From positions 21,036 through 85,035 of the forward strand of contig NZ_JNWQ01000023.1 in assembly GCF_000716875.1 (NCBI RefSeq): 64,000 bases of DNA, given 5' to 3'. This DNA comes from Streptomyces novaecaesareae (GTDB lineage: Bacteria > Actinomycetota > Actinomycetes > Streptomycetales > Streptomycetaceae). Within the stretch, counting starts at the first letter, position 1; each line of letters begins with the position of its first letter. Made by a program: the position numbers and the translations under genes. Below, piece after piece: positions 8,521 through 17,959 of this stretch. The notes under the pieces were generated by a model. The model saw only the letters and a list, made by a program, of their open reading frames with translations. It did no database searches and was not told the origin of the DNA.

Positions 8521-9468
8521 ATGTCTGACGACACCTCACTTCAGATCCCGTTCCGGTACCGCCGCAGTCCGCACGGCCCGTACGCCACCGCGATGCACCG
8601 CGACTGGCTGATCCGCCATCCACTGCTCCCCGACGTCGACCACCCCGGCTACGCGCACTGGGAGGTGGTGGACCTCGCCGCGCTCGGCTACCCGGACGCG
8701 GGCCCGGACGAACTCGCCCTGGCCGCCGACCTGATGGGCTTCTACTTCCTCTTCGACGACCAGTTCGACGGCCCGCTCGGCCGCCGCCCCTCCGAGGTCG
8801 CCCCGATCTGCGAGCGGCTGATCGCGGTCCTGCACGGAGCCCGCCCCGACCAGGGCTCCGCGGTCGAGACCGCCTTCGCCGACCTCTGGAACCGCAGCGC
8901 GCACGGCATGCCCGCACGCTGGCAGGCGCGCGCCGCCTACAACTGGGAGTACTACCTGGCCAGTCACCCGGCCGAGGCGGCCGGCCGGATCTCCACCCGA
9001 CCCCCCGACCGGGACGGCTACCTCGAACTCAGACGGGGCACCGCGGCGATGGAGACCATCTTCGACATGGTCGAGCGACTCGGCCATTTCGAGGTCCCCG
9101 CCGCCGTCCTGCACCACCCGGTGCTGCGTCAACTCCGCCAACTGGCCGCCGACATACCGTCACTCAGCAACGACGTGCGGTCCTTCCCGCTGGAGGCGCC
9201 GCGCGGGGACGTCAACAACCTGGTCATGATCGTCCAGCGCGAACGCCGCTGCACGGCCGAGGAGGCCTGCGCGGCGGTCATCGCGGAGGCCCAGCTGATG
9301 GTCGAGCGCTGCGCCGAACTCCAAGGCCGACTGCCCGACGTCTACCGCGAGTTGGGCCTGTCCAGGATCGAACGCACGATCGCCCAGCGGTACGCGGACG
9401 GGCTGCTCACCTGGCTGGCCGGCTACCTCAACTGGGAGGCCCGCACCGGCCGGTACCACTCCGTCTGA
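8521..9468 (+). CDS. Class I terpene cyclase (sesquiterpene-synthase type)
   Basis: This 315-residue soluble enzyme ionises a prenyl diphosphate, most likely farnesyl diphosphate, and cyclises it to a volatile terpene. The Asp-rich metal motif is FDDQFD (about residues 78-83). The second metal triad appears as NDVRSFPLE (N-D-x-x-S-x-x-x-E), a candidate diphosphate-sensor Arg lies in RRGTAAMET upstream of it, and the C-terminal RY pair is in RTGRY. Length fits bacterial single-domain cyclases, not the two-domain geosmin synthases. The ATG has GGGAG 5 nt upstream. No P450, methyltransferase or second prenyl-processing gene is adjacent, so the product is probably an unmodified hydrocarbon or alcohol. 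The product cannot be predicted from sequence alone. Confidence 0.92.
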   Translation: MSDDTSLQIPFRYRRSPHGPYATAMHRDWLIRHPLLPDVDHPGYAHWEVVDLAALGYPDAGPDELALAADLMGFYFLFDDQFDGPLGRRPSEVAPICERLIAVLHGARPDQGSAVETAFADLWNRSAHGMPARWQARAAYNWEYYLASHPAEAAGRISTRPPDRDGYLELRRGTAAMETIFDMVERLGHFEVPAAVLHHPVLRQLRQLAADIPSLSNDVRSFPLEAPRGDVNNLVMIVQRERRCTAEEACAAVIAEAQLMVERCAELQGRLPDVYRELGLSRIERTIAQRYADGLLTWLAGYLNWEARTGRYHSV

Positions 9469-9819
9469 CGCCCGCCGCACGCCCGCGCAACCGGCCCGCG
9501 CAACCGGCCCGCACGGACGGCCGGCACGGACGGCCGGCACGGACGGCCGGCACGGACGGCCGGCACGGACGGCCGGCACGGACGGCCGGCCCGCCGGCGA
9601 CGACCGGAACGCGCACCCTCCGTACGGATCCGACGTACGGACCGTAGCCGCGCGCGCGTCCGACGGCTATCGTGCTCGACGGCGGGCGCCCCGACCGGGA
9701 GCCCGGCCTCTGTGCGTGTCCAGCCCCTCCCGCCGGGCCGCCCCCGACCGGGCGGTCCGGCGCGCCGCCCCGGCCCTCCCGCCGGACGGCGCCCGACGTC
9801 GCGAGGAGACACCAAGAGC
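9469..9819. repeat. Tandem 13-bp repeat array and aldehyde dehydrogenase promoter region
   Basis: The 351-bp gap between the terpene cyclase and the aldehyde dehydrogenase opens with a 13-bp-period array. Two copies of CCCGCGCAACCGG occupy 9482-9507, followed by six exact copies of CACGGACGGCCGG at 9512-9589. Beyond the array is an inverted repeat CCGTACG (9620-9626) / CGTACGG (9634-9640), a possible operator for the downstream gene. Translations through the array are low-complexity Arg/Pro/Gly peptides and are not real genes. Confidence 0.85.
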
Positions 9820-11343
<1,524 letters not shown>

Positions 11344-11361
11344 GCCGGGCCCTGCGAAAGT

Positions 11362-11397
11362 GTGGAGCGGGAGACCGGTCCCGGTCTCCCGCTCCAC
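11362..11397 (+). terminator. Terminator hairpin after aldehyde dehydrogenase
   Basis: Perfect 17-bp inverted repeat (11362-11378 with 11381-11397), 19 bp after the stop codon. The spacer between the arms is only 2 nt, so the top pairs will open in RNA. There is no U tract, as is usual for Streptomyces stems. Confidence 0.75.
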
Positions 11398-11416
11398 CGC
11401 CACTCCCCGCGGCGGG

Positions 11417-11461
11417 CACTCGGGTCAAACCCACTCGGGTCAAACCCACTCGGGTCAAACC
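11417..11461. repeat. Three tandem 15-bp repeats
   Basis: Three exact copies of CACTCGGGTCAAACC lie end to end between the aldehyde dehydrogenase terminator and the SnoaL-like gene. The unit resembles no operator I can name. It may be a neutral slippage array or regulatory repeats for the downstream gene, whose start lies 140 bp away. Confidence 0.8.
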
Positions 11462-11600
11462 ACGGGGCAAAACCACCCGTCTCAGGATCTAAGCACATGA
11501 ATCCTGCTATTTTTCCCGACGCGCCGCCGACATGCCCGGACAGACCCTGCGAACGCCCTAGAACAGGACTCCCCAACACCCTTCAACCCGGGAGTCCCGC

Positions 11601-11924
11601 ATGACCATCGCCGTCTCCAAGCTCTCCGACCCGGCCGTCCGCGACTTCGTCACCGCGATCAACGCGGGCGACCGCCAGGCCTTCCTCGCCCTGCTCACGC
11701 CGGACGCGACCATGTCCGACGACGGCTCCGACCGGGACCTACAGGACTGGATCGACCGGGAGATCTTCAGCTCCCACGGCCACATGGAGGTCCAGACCGA
11801 AGCGGACAGCGGCCGCGCACTGATCGCCAACTTCCGCAACGAGGCCTGGGGCGAGATGCGCACCGCCTGGCGCTTCACGGTCGACGGCGGGAAGATCAGT
11901 CGCTTCGACACCGGCCAGGCGTAG
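11601..11924 (+). CDS. SnoaL/NTF2-like domain protein
   Basis: This small 107-residue protein has the pattern of the nuclear-transport-factor-2/SnoaL cone fold: an N-terminal helix (VRDFVTAINAGDRQAFLALLT), a short DATMSDDG turn, then several beta strands ending WRFTVDGGKISRFDTGQA. The fold serves as a small-molecule binding pocket, polyketide cyclase or isomerase, or a non-enzymatic binding protein. Catalytic residues cannot be assigned here. CGGGAG sits about 8 nt before the ATG. It converges on the serine hydrolase gene with a 9-bp gap and has no obvious operon partner. Confidence 0.78.
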   Translation: MTIAVSKLSDPAVRDFVTAINAGDRQAFLALLTPDATMSDDGSDRDLQDWIDREIFSSHGHMEVQTEADSGRALIANFRNEAWGEMRTAWRFTVDGGKISRFDTGQA

Positions 11925-11933
11925 CGCCCCGGC

Positions 11934-13154
11934 TCACGACAGCCCCAGGCACCCCCGCACCGCGCGGATCAGGTTCCGCGAGCGGATGTCCCCGGTCACG
12001 CCCGGCTGCATGCCGTTGGTGACGTAGCCGAAGCCCAGCCCCAGCTCCGGGTCGGCGAAGCCCAGCGAGCCGCCCCGGCCGGGGTGTCCGAAGCTCGCCG
12101 GGGAGGCCATCGGCGCGGTCGGGCCGTGTCGCCAGAAGCCCAGCCCGAAAGTGGAGTTGACGATCAGTACCCGGTCCGGCCCGCTGACCGCCGGCCCGGC
12201 CGCGCGGGTCAGCACCTCGGGTCCGAGCAGCGGCGGCAGCAGCGCGCCGGAGCCGTCCGGACGGTCCGCCGCGCCGATCAGCGCCGCGTAGAAGCGGGCC
12301 AGCGAACGGGCGGTGCCGATGCCACCGGCGCCGGGGATCTCGGCGGCCTGCACCGCCGGGTCGTTCATGTTCACCCCGGGGAGCACCGAGGCGAAGGCCC
12401 GCGCGGTCAGCGAGGACGGATCCTGGTAGGCGTCCCGGACGGACTGCTTGGGCCGCAGCCGCAGCCCGCTCGGGCCGGTCCGGGCCGCCTCCGGGGCGGG
12501 CAGGTCGACCAGCTTGCCGACCCGCGGCGCGGCCCCGGCCGGCAGCCCGATCCACAGGTCCAGCCCGAGCGGCCGGGCGATCTCCTCGGCGAAGTACTGC
12601 CCGATCGTCCGACCGCTCACCCGCCGCACCACCTCCCCGACCAACCAGCCGAAGGTGTACGGGTGGTAGCCGTGCGCCGTCCCCGGCTCCCAGGCGGGCG
12701 CCTGGGCGGCGACCGCGGCGACAGCGCGCTCCCAGGTGAGCACGTCCTCCAGCCGCAGCGGCACGTCCAGCGCGGGCACCCCGACCTGGTGCGAGAGCAG
12801 CCAGCGCACCGGCACCCCGCCCTTGCCCTCGGCGGCGAACTCCGGCCAGTACGAGGCCACCGGCGCGTCCAGGTCGAGCAGGCCGCGCTCGACGGCCAGC
12901 AGCGCGGCGGTCGCGGTCAGCCCCTTGGTCACCGAGCGCAGCACCTGCGCGGTGTCCGCCGTCCACGGCACCGCCGGCGCGGGCCGCCCGCCCACCTCGG
13001 GCCGGGCGTCACCGCCCCACAGGTCGACCACCTTGCGGCCGCGCACGTACAGCGCGAAGGCCGCGCCGAGCTCGCCGTACTCGACGAAGTTCCGCGCGAA
13101 GGCCGCCCGTACGGGCTCGAACCCCTCGGCCGTCTCGCCCCAGATCTCCACCAC
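11934..13154 (-). CDS. Serine hydrolase, class C beta-lactamase/esterase family
   Basis: This 406-residue enzyme of the beta-lactamase-related superfamily probably acts as an esterase or D-aminopeptidase, not a resistance enzyme. The nucleophile motif S-x-x-K appears as SVTKGL near residue 75, and the Tyr motif as YHPYTFGW in the middle. An HPGRGGSLGFADPE stretch near the end corresponds to the third active-site element. The first of two consecutive GTG codons (13154) was chosen because GGAGG lies 9 nt upstream; the 42 residues before it in frame lie outside the conserved fold. There is no signal peptide, so it is probably cytosolic. It diverges from the NUDIX gene. Confidence 0.85.
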   Translation of the reverse strand: MVEIWGETAEGFEPVRAAFARNFVEYGELGAAFALYVRGRKVVDLWGGDARPEVGGRPAPAVPWTADTAQVLRSVTKGLTATAALLAVERGLLDLDAPVASYWPEFAAEGKGGVPVRWLLSHQVGVPALDVPLRLEDVLTWERAVAAVAAQAPAWEPGTAHGYHPYTFGWLVGEVVRRVSGRTIGQYFAEEIARPLGLDLWIGLPAGAAPRVGKLVDLPAPEAARTGPSGLRLRPKQSVRDAYQDPSSLTARAFASVLPGVNMNDPAVQAAEIPGAGGIGTARSLARFYAALIGAADRPDGSGALLPPLLGPEVLTRAAGPAVSGPDRVLIVNSTFGLGFWRHGPTAPMASPASFGHPGRGGSLGFADPELGLGFGYVTNGMQPGVTGDIRSRNLIRAVRGCLGLS

Positions 13155-13272
13155 CGCGCGCCGCCTCCAGCCGTCCTGACCGTCATCGTCCGTCGTCCGT
13201 CGTCGTCCACCCGCGTTCGAAGGTCCGTGGAAATCCGTTCGAACCGAGCCCCGAAACCCTAACCTGTCCCTC

Positions 13273-13791
13273 ATGACCAACCCTGCCGAAGAGCTGCTGG
13301 ACGTCGTCGACGAACACGACCGGGTGATCGGGACCGCCCTGCGCGGCGAGGTCTACCGGCGCGGCCTGATCCACCGCTGCGTCTTCGTCCTGGTCCGCGA
13401 CCCGGCCGGGCGGATCTTCGTGCACCGCCGCACCGACACCAAGCTGTTCGCCCCCGGCGCCTACGACATGTTCGTCGGCGGCGTGGTCGGCTCCGGCGAG
13501 AGCTACGCCGAGGCCTCCGTCCGCGAGGCCGAGGAGGAGCTCGGCGTCCACGGCATCGTCCCGCGCCCGCTGTTCAAGTTCCTCTTCCGGGAGCCGGACA
13601 ACGGCAAGCTCTCCTGGTGGTGCGACATGTACGAGGCGGAGTGGGACGGCCCGGTCGCCCCGCAGGAGTCCGAGATCGCCTGGCACGCCTGGCTCGCCCC
13701 CGACGAACTCGCCGAGCGCGTCACCCGCGACACCTTCGTCCCTGACGGCCTCGACGCCTACCGCCGCTACCTGGACTTCCGGGCCGCATAG
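13273..13791 (+). CDS. NUDIX hydrolase
   Basis: This 172-residue pyrophosphohydrolase cleaves a nucleoside diphosphate linked to another moiety. The Nudix box is intact: G-x5-E-x7-R-E-U-x-E-E-x-G-U reads GSGESYAEASVREAEEELGV (residues about 77-96). The N-terminus EELLDVVDEHDRVIGTALR and the HRRTDTKLFAPGAYDMF segment resemble the YfcD/isopentenyl-isomerase-like subgroup. It lacks the CCGHP isomerase cysteine motif seen in the true idi gene further along this window. Substrate unknown. It is a single gene divergent from the serine hydrolase. Confidence 0.88.
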   Translation: MTNPAEELLDVVDEHDRVIGTALRGEVYRRGLIHRCVFVLVRDPAGRIFVHRRTDTKLFAPGAYDMFVGGVVGSGESYAEASVREAEEELGVHGIVPRPLFKFLFREPDNGKLSWWCDMYEAEWDGPVAPQESEIAWHAWLAPDELAERVTRDTFVPDGLDAYRRYLDFRAA

Positions 13792-13885
13792 GGCGTACAG
13801 CCCGCCTGCGGCCCGGGCCCTACGGGCCGTACGGCCTGTTCAGGCCGCATGGGCCGCCGGGCGACCGCCGGATAGGCTGGCGCGC

Positions 13886-14707
13886 ATGGCCTCCCGCACG
13901 CCGTCCCCGACGGCCGACCGCGCAGCACGGACCTCCGCACCCGACCGGGCGGCGGCGGGTGAGCGGCCGCGCCGACGGCTGAGCGTGGACGAACGGCGGG
14001 AGCAGCTGATCGCGGTCGCTCTGGAGCTGTTCAGCCGGCGCCCGCCGGAGGAGGTGTCGATCGACGACATCGCCGCCGCCGCGGGCGCCTCCCGGCCGCT
14101 CGTCTACCACTACTTCCCCGGCAAGCAGGCGCTGTACGAGGAGTCGCTGCGGCGGGCCGGGCAGGAGCTGTCGGCCCGCTTCGAGGAGCCCATGGAGGGG
14201 CCGCTGTCGGAGCGGCTGTACCGGGTGATGGGCCGCTACCTGGACTTCGTGCACAGCCACGGACCGGGCTTCGCCGCACTGCTGCGGGGCGGCTCGGTGG
14301 CGGCCAGCGCGGGCACCTCGGCGGTGATCGACGACGTGCGCCGGGCCGCCCAGGAACAGATCCTGGCCCATCTGGCCGTCCCCACGCCCAGCCCCGGGCT
14401 GCGGCTGACCGTCCGGGCCTGGATCGCCAACGCCGAGATCACCTCGCTGGAGTGGCTGGGCGAGCGCTCGGTGCCGCTGGAGGAGCTGCAGTTGCACCTG
14501 GTGCAGGAGTTCGTCGCGGCGCTCACCCTCACCGCCGCCCGGGAGCCGGCGCTCGCCGCGGAACTGGCCTCCTTCTTCGCGGACGAGCACCCGCAGGGGC
14601 CGACCGGGCGCCTGGTACGGGACCTCGCCGGGCTGTTCGCCGTCCCGGGGATCCTCGACGCGGTCACCGCGCTCGCCGCCGAATCCACGGACGAACCGTC
14701 CCCGTAG
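13886..14707 (+). CDS. TetR/AcrR family transcriptional regulator
   Basis: This 273-residue repressor-type protein carries a 36-residue basic, disordered N-terminus. It is followed by the TetR helix-turn-helix: RREQLIAVALELFSRR, VSIDDIAAAAGASRPLVYHYFPGKQALYEESL. The remaining all-helical part is the ligand-binding and dimer domain. There is no divergent partner; the gene is flanked by the NUDIX gene and the repeat protein on the same strand. A target therefore cannot be read from gene order, although the downstream repeat protein is the nearest candidate. The ATG is the first after the intergenic region. Confidence 0.9.
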   Translation: MASRTPSPTADRAARTSAPDRAAAGERPRRRLSVDERREQLIAVALELFSRRPPEEVSIDDIAAAAGASRPLVYHYFPGKQALYEESLRRAGQELSARFEEPMEGPLSERLYRVMGRYLDFVHSHGPGFAALLRGGSVAASAGTSAVIDDVRRAAQEQILAHLAVPTPSPGLRLTVRAWIANAEITSLEWLGERSVPLEELQLHLVQEFVAALTLTAAREPALAAELASFFADEHPQGPTGRLVRDLAGLFAVPGILDAVTALAAESTDEPSP

Positions 14708-14730
14708 GCCACCGAAGTGCCGGTACGGCG

Positions 14731-14770
14731 CCGGGCCCAGCCGTGCCCAGCCGTGCCCAGCCGTGCCCAC
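14731..14770. repeat. 10-bp tandem repeat
   Basis: Four units of a 10-bp repeat (CCGTGCCCAG with slight variation in the first and last copies) lie just downstream of the TetR gene. Nothing else is visible in this 253-bp gap apart from the upstream region of the next gene. Confidence 0.75.
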
Positions 14771-14960
14771 GGCGGTGCTCACGGCGGAGTCCTCGGTGGG
14801 GCGGCCCGATCGCCCGAGTGATCATCGGGTCATCCTGCGGTTCGGTCAGGACGGTGGCCTCTGATAGGAATGGGCGGGGATCTGACGGCACGCCGCCACG
14901 GCGCGCCCGGTCCCACCCGAACCACCGACAGCAGACGGAGCAGAGCGGGGGGCTCACCAG

Positions 14961-16808
14961 TTGACCCAGGACGTCCAGTTCAGCGCGGAGGCCAACCCCT
15001 TCGCGGCAGCCGAGCAGGTCTGCGCGACCCTCGGCACGCTCACCGACGCCCTCTTCGACGAGCACACCTCGCGCCACCCGGCGGCCTCGCTGAGCGCCCC
15101 ACGCCTGGCCGGGCACCCCGCCGCCGAGGCGCTGTTCGGCCTGCCGCTCGCCCCCAACGGACCGGTGCACACCGCGCTCGACCGGCTCGGCACGGTGATC
15201 ACCGCCGGGACCGCCCGTCCGGGCACCGGCGCGCCGGTCGCCGAACGGGTGATCACCGCCCTGCAGGCCCGCTACGGCGGCGGAGCGGTGCGCGGCGCCA
15301 TCGCCGACCGGGGCACCACCTCGGCCGCGCTGTTCCAGCTTCCGGTCACCGGCGAGTTCGCCGACGCCAAGCTGCGCCCGCCGTTCGCCCCCGCACTGGC
15401 CGCGCTGGCGGCCGGGCAGCAGACCCGGCAGCCGGTCGAACTGCCCACCGGCGCGGGCGCCGAGGTCCGGCTGGTCGTCCCTACCGGCTTCCACCCGCTG
15501 ACCTCCCCGGGCGGGCCCCCGGGAGTCTCCGCCCGTACCGTGCCCCCGCTGCGGGCCGACACGGACCTGACCGACGCGGACCGGACCGACGGTGCCTCCC
15601 CCGCCACCGTGGCCGCGGCCGAAGAGCTGACCGGGCACCTGGCCGAGGTCGCCGAGGAACTGTTCAGCGCCACCGGCCGCGAACCGCGCCGCGACTTCGC
15701 GGTGATCTCCGCCACCCTGGCCGACCTGATCCACGACGCGGGCGTCGTGTACGCGGGCGTCTGCGCCCTGGAGCTGGACGGCCGTAGCTCGGACGCCGCC
15801 CTCGTCGTCTCGCTCGCCCCTCACCCGCTGCCGATCACCGCGCTCGCCACCGAGCTGGCCACCGTCCGACGGCACGCCGAGGTGTGGACGGTCCTGCTGC
15901 CGGCCGGCCCGGCCGCCGTCCTGGTCGAGGGGCGGACCGTCCCGGTGCCCGGGCCACTGGCCGCCGACGGGCAGCGGCGCTGGGTCGTCACCTCCGCCGT
16001 CCAGGCCTTCGTCCCGCTGCCCGACGGCGGAACGGTGCTGTGCGCGCAGCTGTCCACGGCCCGGCCGGAGGACTGGGAGCTGTACACCGAGGCCTTCGCG
16101 GAGCTGCTGAAGAGCATCCAGTTCGGCTGGGACGGCGAGCCCGCCCCGGTGGTGCCCGCCCCGGCGCCGGCTCCGGCTTTCACGACCGCTCCCGCCCCCG
16201 TCGAAGCGGACGCCGAGAAGGGCGCCGTGAAGGAGGCGGAGCGGGAGGCGAAGGACGAGGCGGAGGAGGAGCCGGACGAGGTACCGGTGCACCTGCGCGG
16301 TACCCCGGTACGGGTGCCGCCTGCGGACTTCAACCCGTTCGCCCCGGTCTCCGAGCAGCCCGCCGTCGAGGCCGCGGCGGCCGAGGAGCAGTCGCCGCAC
16401 AAGGGCACGCCGGTCATGGTCCCGCCGCCGGACTTCAACCCCTTCGCCATGCCGGACCTCCCGTCCACGCCGGCCGAGCAGCCGAGCACGGCGCCCGCGG
16501 CCGCCGACCCGTTCGGCACCACGGTCTCGGCCGAGCAGAAGAACGACCCGTTCGGCACCACCGTCACCCCACAGGGCCCGGCCGTCCCCCCGCCGCCCTC
16601 GACCCCGCCCGTCATCCCGGCACCGGCACCGGCCGCCGCGACGGAGACCGCGGGCGAGCAGGAGTCGCCGCGCAAGGGCACGCCGGTCATGGTCCCGCCG
16701 CCGGACTTCAACCCCTTCGCCATGCCGGAGCTCCCGTCCACGCCGGCCGAGCAGCCGGAGGCCGGGGCGGAGACGGAGGCGGCACCGGAGCACCGCCCGT
16801 TCGGGTAA
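14961..16808 (+). CDS. Uncharacterised protein with repeated NPF/DPF motifs in a Pro-rich tail
   Basis: I do not recognise this 615-residue protein. Residues 1 to about 385 look globular and Ala/Leu-rich with no membrane span or signal. They end in a region (ELYTEAFAELLKSIQFGWDG) that resembles SseB-like or type-VII-associated domains only loosely. Residues about 390-440 are acidic and coiled-coil-like (KEAEREAKDEAEEEPDE). The tail holds three copies of a module whose core is PxVPPxDFNPFA, with NPF at 458-460, 493-495 and 584-586, plus DPFGTT at 516 and 529. Another NPF occurs at residues 12-14. Two of the modules are a 94-bp near-identical DNA duplication. Translation starts at TTG with a G-rich upstream stretch, so the start is less certain. 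Confidence 0.75.
   Translation: MTQDVQFSAEANPFAAAEQVCATLGTLTDALFDEHTSRHPAASLSAPRLAGHPAAEALFGLPLAPNGPVHTALDRLGTVITAGTARPGTGAPVAERVITALQARYGGGAVRGAIADRGTTSAALFQLPVTGEFADAKLRPPFAPALAALAAGQQTRQPVELPTGAGAEVRLVVPTGFHPLTSPGGPPGVSARTVPPLRADTDLTDADRTDGASPATVAAAEELTGHLAEVAEELFSATGREPRRDFAVISATLADLIHDAGVVYAGVCALELDGRSSDAALVVSLAPHPLPITALATELATVRRHAEVWTVLLPAGPAAVLVEGRTVPVPGPLAADGQRRWVVTSAVQAFVPLPDGGTVLCAQLSTARPEDWELYTEAFAELLKSIQFGWDGEPAPVVPAPAPAPAFTTAPAPVEADAEKGAVKEAEREAKDEAEEEPDEVPVHLRGTPVRVPPADFNPFAPVSEQPAVEAAAAEEQSPHKGTPVMVPPPDFNPFAMPDLPSTPAEQPSTAPAAADPFGTTVSAEQKNDPFGTTVTPQGPAVPPPPSTPPVIPAPAPAAATETAGEQESPRKGTPVMVPPPDFNPFAMPELPSTPAEQPEAGAETEAAPEHRPFG
16391..16757 (+). repeat. 94-bp direct repeats inside the NPF-motif gene
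   Basis: Positions 16391-16484 and 16664-16757 are the same 94-bp sequence with only two mismatches by eye. They encode the duplicated module around PVMVPPPDFNPFAMP. Such high DNA identity points to a recent in-frame duplication or ongoing gene conversion. Confidence 0.85.
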
Positions 16809-16814
16809 CAGATG

Positions 16815-16902
16815 ACGGCTGACAGGTAACAGATTTCAGATTTCGTTCGCTGAAATCCGTCAGCTGAAATCTGTCATCTGTTACCTGTCACCCGTCAGCC
16901 GT
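16815..16902. terminator. Long nested hairpin, bidirectional terminator
   Basis: Nested inverted repeats: ACGGCTGAC (16815-16823) with GTCAGCCGT (16894-16902); GACAGGTAACAGAT (16821-16834) with its complement at 16876-16889; AGATTTCAG (16831-16839) with 16864-16872. It lies just after the repeat-protein stop and before the convergent methyltransferase-like gene. It is strikingly AT-richer than its surroundings. Confidence 0.7.
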
Positions 16903-17080
16903 CGACCGCCGGCTGTCACCCGCCACGCGACCGCGCCGCGACCGCCAGTGCGATGGCGGTCTGGGGGTTTCCGCTCTCAGTCACCGGCCGTTACCGTCCG
17001 CCCGACCCTCAACTGCCCCCGGGGAGAGGCCCGATGGGGCGATCACCGCCAACCACCCGGCACGACGGCCGAGTTCACCC

Positions 17081-17791
17081 TCAGCCCGCGCGTCGCGCCA
17101 GGTGCACCACGTCCGGCACCCCGCGCGACACCGGGATCTCGTGCGTCACCACATCCGAGAACCCCGCCGCCCGCAGCGCCTCCTCGAAGGCCGACGACGG
17201 CTGCGCGCTCCACACCGCCAGCACGCCGCCCGGCCGCAGCCGGTGCCAGAGCACCGCGAGCCCGTCCGCGCCGTACAGCCCGTTGTTGGAGTCGGTGACC
17301 GTCCAGTCCGGCCCGTTGTCGATGTCCAGGCACAGCGCGTCGTAGCGCTCGCCGTCCGCCGCCGCGAGGTACTCCAGCAGGTCGGTGTGGAGCACCGCGA
17401 CCCGCTCGTCGTCGAGCGCACCGCCCGAGAAGGCGCCGAGCGGGCCGTTCCGGTGCCAGTCGATGATCGCGGTCTCCCGCTCGACGATGGCGATCCGCCC
17501 CCAGCACGACTCGGCCACCGCGTACGCCAGCGAGAAGCCGACCCCGAGGCCGCCGATCAGCACCGACGGCCGGTCGACCCGCCCGCCGGTGCGGTTCAGC
17601 TCGTCCAGCGCCGCCTGGATCAGCAGCCGCTCCGAGCGTCCGTCGGCGGTGTCCATGAGGAAGCAGCCGTTGGCGATGATCTCGAAGTGCCGACCGCGCT
17701 GTCGCAGCACCACCTCGCCGAACGGTCCTTCCCGTCGGTCGAGCGTGACGACGGCCTCGTGGCCGTCCCGCTCGGGCAGTGCGGTGGTCAT
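17081..17791 (-). CDS. Spermidine-synthase-like SAM-binding protein
   Basis: This 236-residue Rossmann-fold protein belongs to the spermidine synthase / methyltransferase superfamily. Motif I is VLIGGLGVGFSLAYAV, an acidic strand-2 end appears in IAIVERETAIIDWHRN, and motif IV DALCLDIDNGPDW holds the Asp that would face the substrate amine or methyl acceptor. The N-terminal beta-strand region (REGPFGEVVLRQRGRHFEIIANGCFLMDT) matches the small N-terminal domain of polyamine aminopropyltransferases. No polyamine gene is adjacent, so methyltransferase or aminopropyltransferase activity is open. The 5' flank holds a period-10 repeat. Confidence 0.8.
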   Translation of the reverse strand: MTTALPERDGHEAVVTLDRREGPFGEVVLRQRGRHFEIIANGCFLMDTADGRSERLLIQAALDELNRTGGRVDRPSVLIGGLGVGFSLAYAVAESCWGRIAIVERETAIIDWHRNGPLGAFSGGALDDERVAVLHTDLLEYLAAADGERYDALCLDIDNGPDWTVTDSNNGLYGADGLAVLWHRLRPGGVLAVWSAQPSSAFEEALRAAGFSDVVTHEIPVSRGVPDVVHLARRAG

Positions 17792-17800
17792 CCGTCCTCC

Positions 17801-17870
17801 TGGCGGACTCGGGCGAACTCAGGCGAACCCGCGTGAGCTCGAACGAACTCTGGCGAACTCCGGCGAACCC
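17801..17870. repeat. Degenerate 10-bp tandem repeat (NGGCGAACTC)
   Basis: Seven consecutive 10-bp units with consensus NGGCGAACTC (third to fifth units most divergent) directly upstream of the spermidine-synthase-like gene. They occupy its expected promoter and leader region. Confidence 0.75.
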
Positions 17871-17959
17871 GCCTGCCGAACCGCCCCGGTACGAGCACCG
17901 GACCGTCCCGGTGCGGACGAGTACCCGCCCGACAATAGCCGAGTCCGCACCCGCTCCCG

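Noticed and set aside
13215..13243. Two TTCGAA palindromes before the NUDIX gene, considered as an SOS (LexA) box
   Set aside because: The actinobacterial LexA site is CGAAC-N4-GTTCG; the spacing and arms here do not match.
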